NCBI GenBank assembly: GCA_038231615.1 | Contig: JBBRLA010000385.1 | Span: forward strand, 1 to 8,143 | Direction: 5' to 3' | Length of the DNA stretch: 8,143 nt | Source of the DNA: JBBRLA01 sp038231615 | Lineage (GTDB): Bacteria > Myxococcota_A > Polyangia > Palsa-1104 > JAEUJZ01 | Part shown: in pieces, positions 6,047-8,143 of the stretch | How positions within the stretch are numbered: the stretch's first letter is position 1 | How the letters are laid out: each line of letters opens with the position of its first letter | The notes under the pieces: model-generated | The model's database searches: none | What the model saw: only the letters and a program-made list of their open reading frames with translations | Told to the model about the DNA's origin: nothing | Translations under genes and position numbers: made by a program

Positions 6047-6700
6047 TCATGTCGCTTCACGTGCAGACCGCGATTCTTCGCGTAAAGACCGTGATTCTTC
6101 GCGTAAAGACCGTGATTCTTCGCGTAGCTTCACAAGGGGCTGCCGGGTGGATGCCGGCGCTGCCTCGATCCGCCACAGGTCCGCCCCGGCGTTCAGGTCC
6201 ACGTGCAGCCAGCGAAAGTCCTTGGAAACGTAAAGCGCGAATAGAAGATCGTACGTGTACAGGTAGCCGAGCTGGCCGCCAAGGGTCGGCGCGCTCAGCG
6301 TGGCCGAGAAGCTGAGCGCGGGGGCCGCGTCGTCCTGATCTTGCAAGTGCAGCTTGAGCCCGACAGTCACGTCATCCAGGTAGCGGGCCGAGGGGGCTTG
6401 CGGGGTGCCGGCGAAGATGCCGCCGTTGCTGCCGATCTGAAGCTGCACCCACTCTGCCAGCGTCAGCTTCAGCAGCCAGGGCGTCGAGTGTTGAAGTACC
6501 CCTCCGCCGAGGCGGCGCACAAGGTACCCGCCCTCGATCTCGATGCCCCCGGGGGGGATCAGGTCGGCGGTACAGGCGATGGTCGGGCGGCAGGGCAAGG
6601 CGTGAAACGAATCGTCCGGCAGCGTCGCCGCCGCCGCGTTCCAACAACACAGCAGGGTGGCCGCCAGAGTCAAGGCGCGGTCAGCGCCGGTAGAAAACAT
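6047..6700 (-). CDS. Exported protein, probably a C-terminally truncated outer-membrane beta-barrel
   Basis: A 217-residue protein with a likely signal peptide: hydrophobic residues 9-20 and an Ala-rich site near 22-25. Residues 38-178 alternate polar and apolar as in beta strands and carry features of the MetA-pathway phenol-degradation-type transporter family: DLIPPGGIEIEGGY (46-59), HSTPWLLKLTLAEWVQLQIGS (71-91), LDDVTVGLKL (108-117), SAPT (136-139) and LNAGADLW (169-176). That assignment is from memory. Relatives usually continue for roughly another 80-100 residues of barrel; here, after residue 190, the sequence becomes three REESRSL-type heptads translated from the right 21-bp array and stops. 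The original 3' end therefore seems lost or replaced, and it may be a pseudogene. The ATG at 6700 is chosen because the signal peptide follows at once. The upstream gggtagg is close to the start and lies in a small hairpin (6703-6714). It is divergent from the large gene at 6833. Confidence 0.7.
   Translation of the reverse strand: MFSTGADRALTLAATLLCCWNAAAATLPDDSFHALPCRPTIACTADLIPPGGIEIEGGYLVRRLGGGVLQHSTPWLLKLTLAEWVQLQIGSNGGIFAGTPQAPSARYLDDVTVGLKLHLQDQDDAAPALSFSATLSAPTLGGQLGYLYTYDLLFALYVSKDFRWLHVDLNAGADLWRIEAAPASTRQPLVKLREESRSLREESRSLREESRSAREAT
6065..6127 (+). repeat. Right 21-bp minisatellite (three units), inverted relative to the left array
   Basis: Units are 6065-6085, 6086-6106 and 6107-6127 with one or two mismatches. 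The unit is agaccgtgattcttcgcg plus taa/tag. It is the plus-strand version of the left array at 5828-5890, so the two arrays form a large inverted repeat around the A-tract array. On the minus strand it lies inside the 3' end of the exported-protein gene and supplies its REESRSL heptads. Confidence 0.88.
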
Positions 6701-6714
6701 ACCTACCCAGGTAG

Positions 6715-6750
6715 CACAGGGCGGGTGTTCCTGCCGCTCCCGGCCCTGTG
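6715..6750. promoter_or_regulatory. Inverted repeat in the divergent intergenic region
   Basis: CACAGGGC (6715-6722) and GCCCTGTG (6743-6750) are perfect 8-bp inverted copies separated by 20 bp. Arm centres are 28 bp apart. The site lies 15 bp upstream of the minus-strand start and about 50 bp upstream of the plus-strand -10, a natural place for a shared operator. Protein binding is an inference. Confidence 0.4.
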
Positions 6751-6775
6751 TCGCGACGACTGCCCCGCCATGCCT

Positions 6776-6805
6776 CGCCCGCGGGCGGGAACGCCATGCT
6801 ATATC
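6776..6805 (+). promoter_or_regulatory. Candidate promoter of the large uncharacterised gene
   Basis: TG (6797-6798), one base, then TATATC (6800-6805) form a good extended -10. The -35 position is occupied by a perfect 12-bp palindrome CGCCCGCGGGCG (6776-6787) rather than TTGACA. A start near 6812 gives a ~21-nt leader that includes GGAG (6821-6824) and supports TTG at 6833 over the earlier ATG at 6770. The palindrome could be an operator. Confidence 0.45.
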
Positions 6806-6832
6806 TTCCAGGACAGCCACGGAGAACGCCCC

Positions 6833-8143
6833 TTGGACCGCCAGCCGCCCCGTACCACCAGCGACGAAATCGACCTGTACATGCGGACCTACTACTCGCT
6901 TTTGCGCAGCTCGGGCGAGGTGCGCGTCCGCGCGTTCGAAGAAGCCCACAGCTTCTGCGACTCCAGCCTCCACGCCGGCGCCCGCGACGCCGAGCCCGAC
7001 ATCGCCGCCTTCGCCTACAGCTCCGCGCGCCTGCCGGCGTGCATGCCCGCCGTCCAGCGCATCGTCATGGGGCAGTCCCACGAACACTTCGAGGCCGCCG
7101 GGCTCATGGTCCGCGCCTTTACCCGGGTCCGCACCCGCGGCCGTCGCCGCCCCCTGCGCTTCGACGGCGATGCCACCCTGGCGGCGTTCATCACCAGCAC
7201 CAGCGACATCGACGATCTGGTGCCCATCGTCACGGCCTATCAACTGGAGTGGAACAAGATCCACCTGATCCTCGCCTCGTCCACGCTTGGCAGGCAGATC
7301 GCCGAATCGTCGGATGGCGAGCCCCTGGGCGTCGACCGCTTCGCCGTGGGCAAAGTCCTGGGCCTGTCCGACCACGACACCGAGAGCCTCCGCGCCGCCT
7401 TCGGCGAAGCCTGGGACGCCGGTCTGCGCGCCGTCGCCCGCAGGGAGTCGGACCTGTCCATACGCCTGCTCAACGGTTCGTACTCCCAGTATCAGCGGGC
7501 GGCGCAGCGCTGGTGGGGCGACATCGAGCCGAGCTACCTGCGCCCGGCGCACCCGCGGCGTCCGGCGGTTTACTTCGTGTCGTCCAATACGCATTCGCTG
7601 ATCAATTTATTGGGCGGCTACGCCCACACCCACCGGGACTCGATCATGGACTTCGCTCGGACGAAAAACCCGGAGCAGCTCGCCGAACCGCTGGACCAGG
7701 CGCTGCGCCGGGGCGACGAGGTCATGGTGACCAATCTGACCTACTATCTTTTGCGTGCCTACCTGCACGGGGGCGCGGAAAGCGGCCCGACTCAGGCGCT
7801 GGCGCAGGTCCAAGCGTTCGACGCCGAGAGCGGCATCGTTTCGCTGGAGAGCCCGGGCCTCACCGATGTCTGCGCACAGCGCATCCAGATCGCACAACTG
7901 CGCCCCGATCGGATCGACCCCCGGGTGCGCGTCCCGGGGATGGAAGCACTGGCCAAGAGCGACGCAGTAATTCTCAACATCGATTACCCGCTGGGGATGG
8001 CGGCGTACCACCACCTATCGCGGCTAGCACAGGGCGCAGGCGAGATCCGCGGGATCTATGTGATGGGCAAGGCGGCAACGTTGAACGGCCGGGTCGGCGA
8101 CGTCACCATGTCCACCGTGGTGCACGACGAGCATTCAAAAAAC
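6833..8143 (+). CDS. Large conserved protein of unknown function (5' part, 437 codons)
   Basis: The frame is open from TTG at 6833 to the window edge and continues beyond it. TTG is chosen because GGAG lies 8 nt upstream and the candidate extended -10 lies just before; an in-frame ATG at 6770 would precede that promoter and has no ribosome site. The protein looks soluble, with no signal peptide or membrane helix. The first half is helical (EIDLYMRTYYSLLRSSGEVRVR near 12-33). The second half has alternating strand/helix pieces: VYFVSSNTHSLINLLGGYA (246-264), AVILNIDYPLG (378-388), IYVMGKAATLNGRVGDV (408-424) and VVHDEHSKN (429-437). These suggest a Rossmann-like or nucleoside-phosphorylase-like fold, which is inference. 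I recall similar proteins under DUF6909, not verified. It is divergent from the truncated barrel gene. Confidence 0.85.
   Translation, partial: MDRQPPRTTSDEIDLYMRTYYSLLRSSGEVRVRAFEEAHSFCDSSLHAGARDAEPDIAAFAYSSARLPACMPAVQRIVMGQSHEHFEAAGLMVRAFTRVRTRGRRRPLRFDGDATLAAFITSTSDIDDLVPIVTAYQLEWNKIHLILASSTLGRQIAESSDGEPLGVDRFAVGKVLGLSDHDTESLRAAFGEAWDAGLRAVARRESDLSIRLLNGSYSQYQRAAQRWWGDIEPSYLRPAHPRRPAVYFVSSNTHSLINLLGGYAHTHRDSIMDFARTKNPEQLAEPLDQALRRGDEVMVTNLTYYLLRAYLHGGAESGPTQALAQVQAFDAESGIVSLESPGLTDVCAQRIQIAQLRPDRIDPRVRVPGMEALAKSDAVILNIDYPLGMAAYHHLSRLAQGAGEIRGIYVMGKAATLNGRVGDVTMSTVVHDEHSKN

Noticed and set aside
5799..6050. Minus-strand frame of LERVFIS heptads as a coiled-coil peptide
   Set aside because: Heptad periodicity follows from the 21-bp period; it switches frame relative to the left array and lacks a ribosome site.
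6700..7594. Upstream extension of the exported-protein gene on the minus strand
   Set aside because: It is the antisense shadow of the large plus-strand gene; the signal peptide begins at 6700.

Overview
This window comes from a GC-rich bacterial chromosome. The set of genes (a soluble Hanks-type Ser/Thr kinase with a long disordered tail, a three-gene ABC-2 exporter, a small zinc-ribbon protein and a large uncharacterised protein), together with strong G/C third-position bias and many minisatellites, suggests a myxobacterium or other Myxococcota. That placement is inference; there is no rRNA or marker gene here.

Layout. (i) 1-73 is the 3' end of a + strand gene whose stop lies 2 bp from the stop of a convergent kinase gene. 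(ii) 76-2208 (-) encodes a 710-residue Ser/Thr kinase whose tail contains two in-frame DNA duplications. (iii) 2209-2466 is a divergent control region: a candidate kinase promoter, about 6.4 copies of a 28-bp tandem repeat (2261-2440), then a candidate extended -10 for the next operon. (iv) 2467-5243 (+) is a tight operon of one ABC ATPase and two different six-helix permeases, with stop/start overlap at the first junction and a 9-bp gap at the second. (v) 5244-5572 is non-coding and strongly structured. It holds two related 42-bp elements whose hairpin stems differ by paired, compensating substitutions, plus a further perfect hairpin. (vi) 5573-5749 (+) is a 58-residue six-cysteine protein that probably starts at TTG. 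(vii) 5750-6130 is a minisatellite cluster: two three-copy 21-bp arrays of the same unit in opposite orientation flank a five-copy 21-bp array of A-tracts. (viii) 6047-6700 (-) is an exported protein that looks like the front part of an outer-membrane beta-barrel, with its C-terminus replaced by translated 21-bp repeats. (ix) 6701-6832 is a divergent intergenic region with inverted repeats and a good extended -10. (x) 6833-8143 (+) is the first 437 residues of a large uncharacterised protein that runs off the window.

How they work together. Only the ABC genes form a clear unit: ATPase plus two non-identical permeases give a complete heteromeric ABC-2 exporter of unknown substrate. The kinase is transcribed divergently from it across the 28-bp array, so shared control is possible but unproven. 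No mobile element, CRISPR, tRNA or rRNA was seen. The most unusual material is the repeat and hairpin DNA at 2261-2440, 5315-5450 and 5828-6127.
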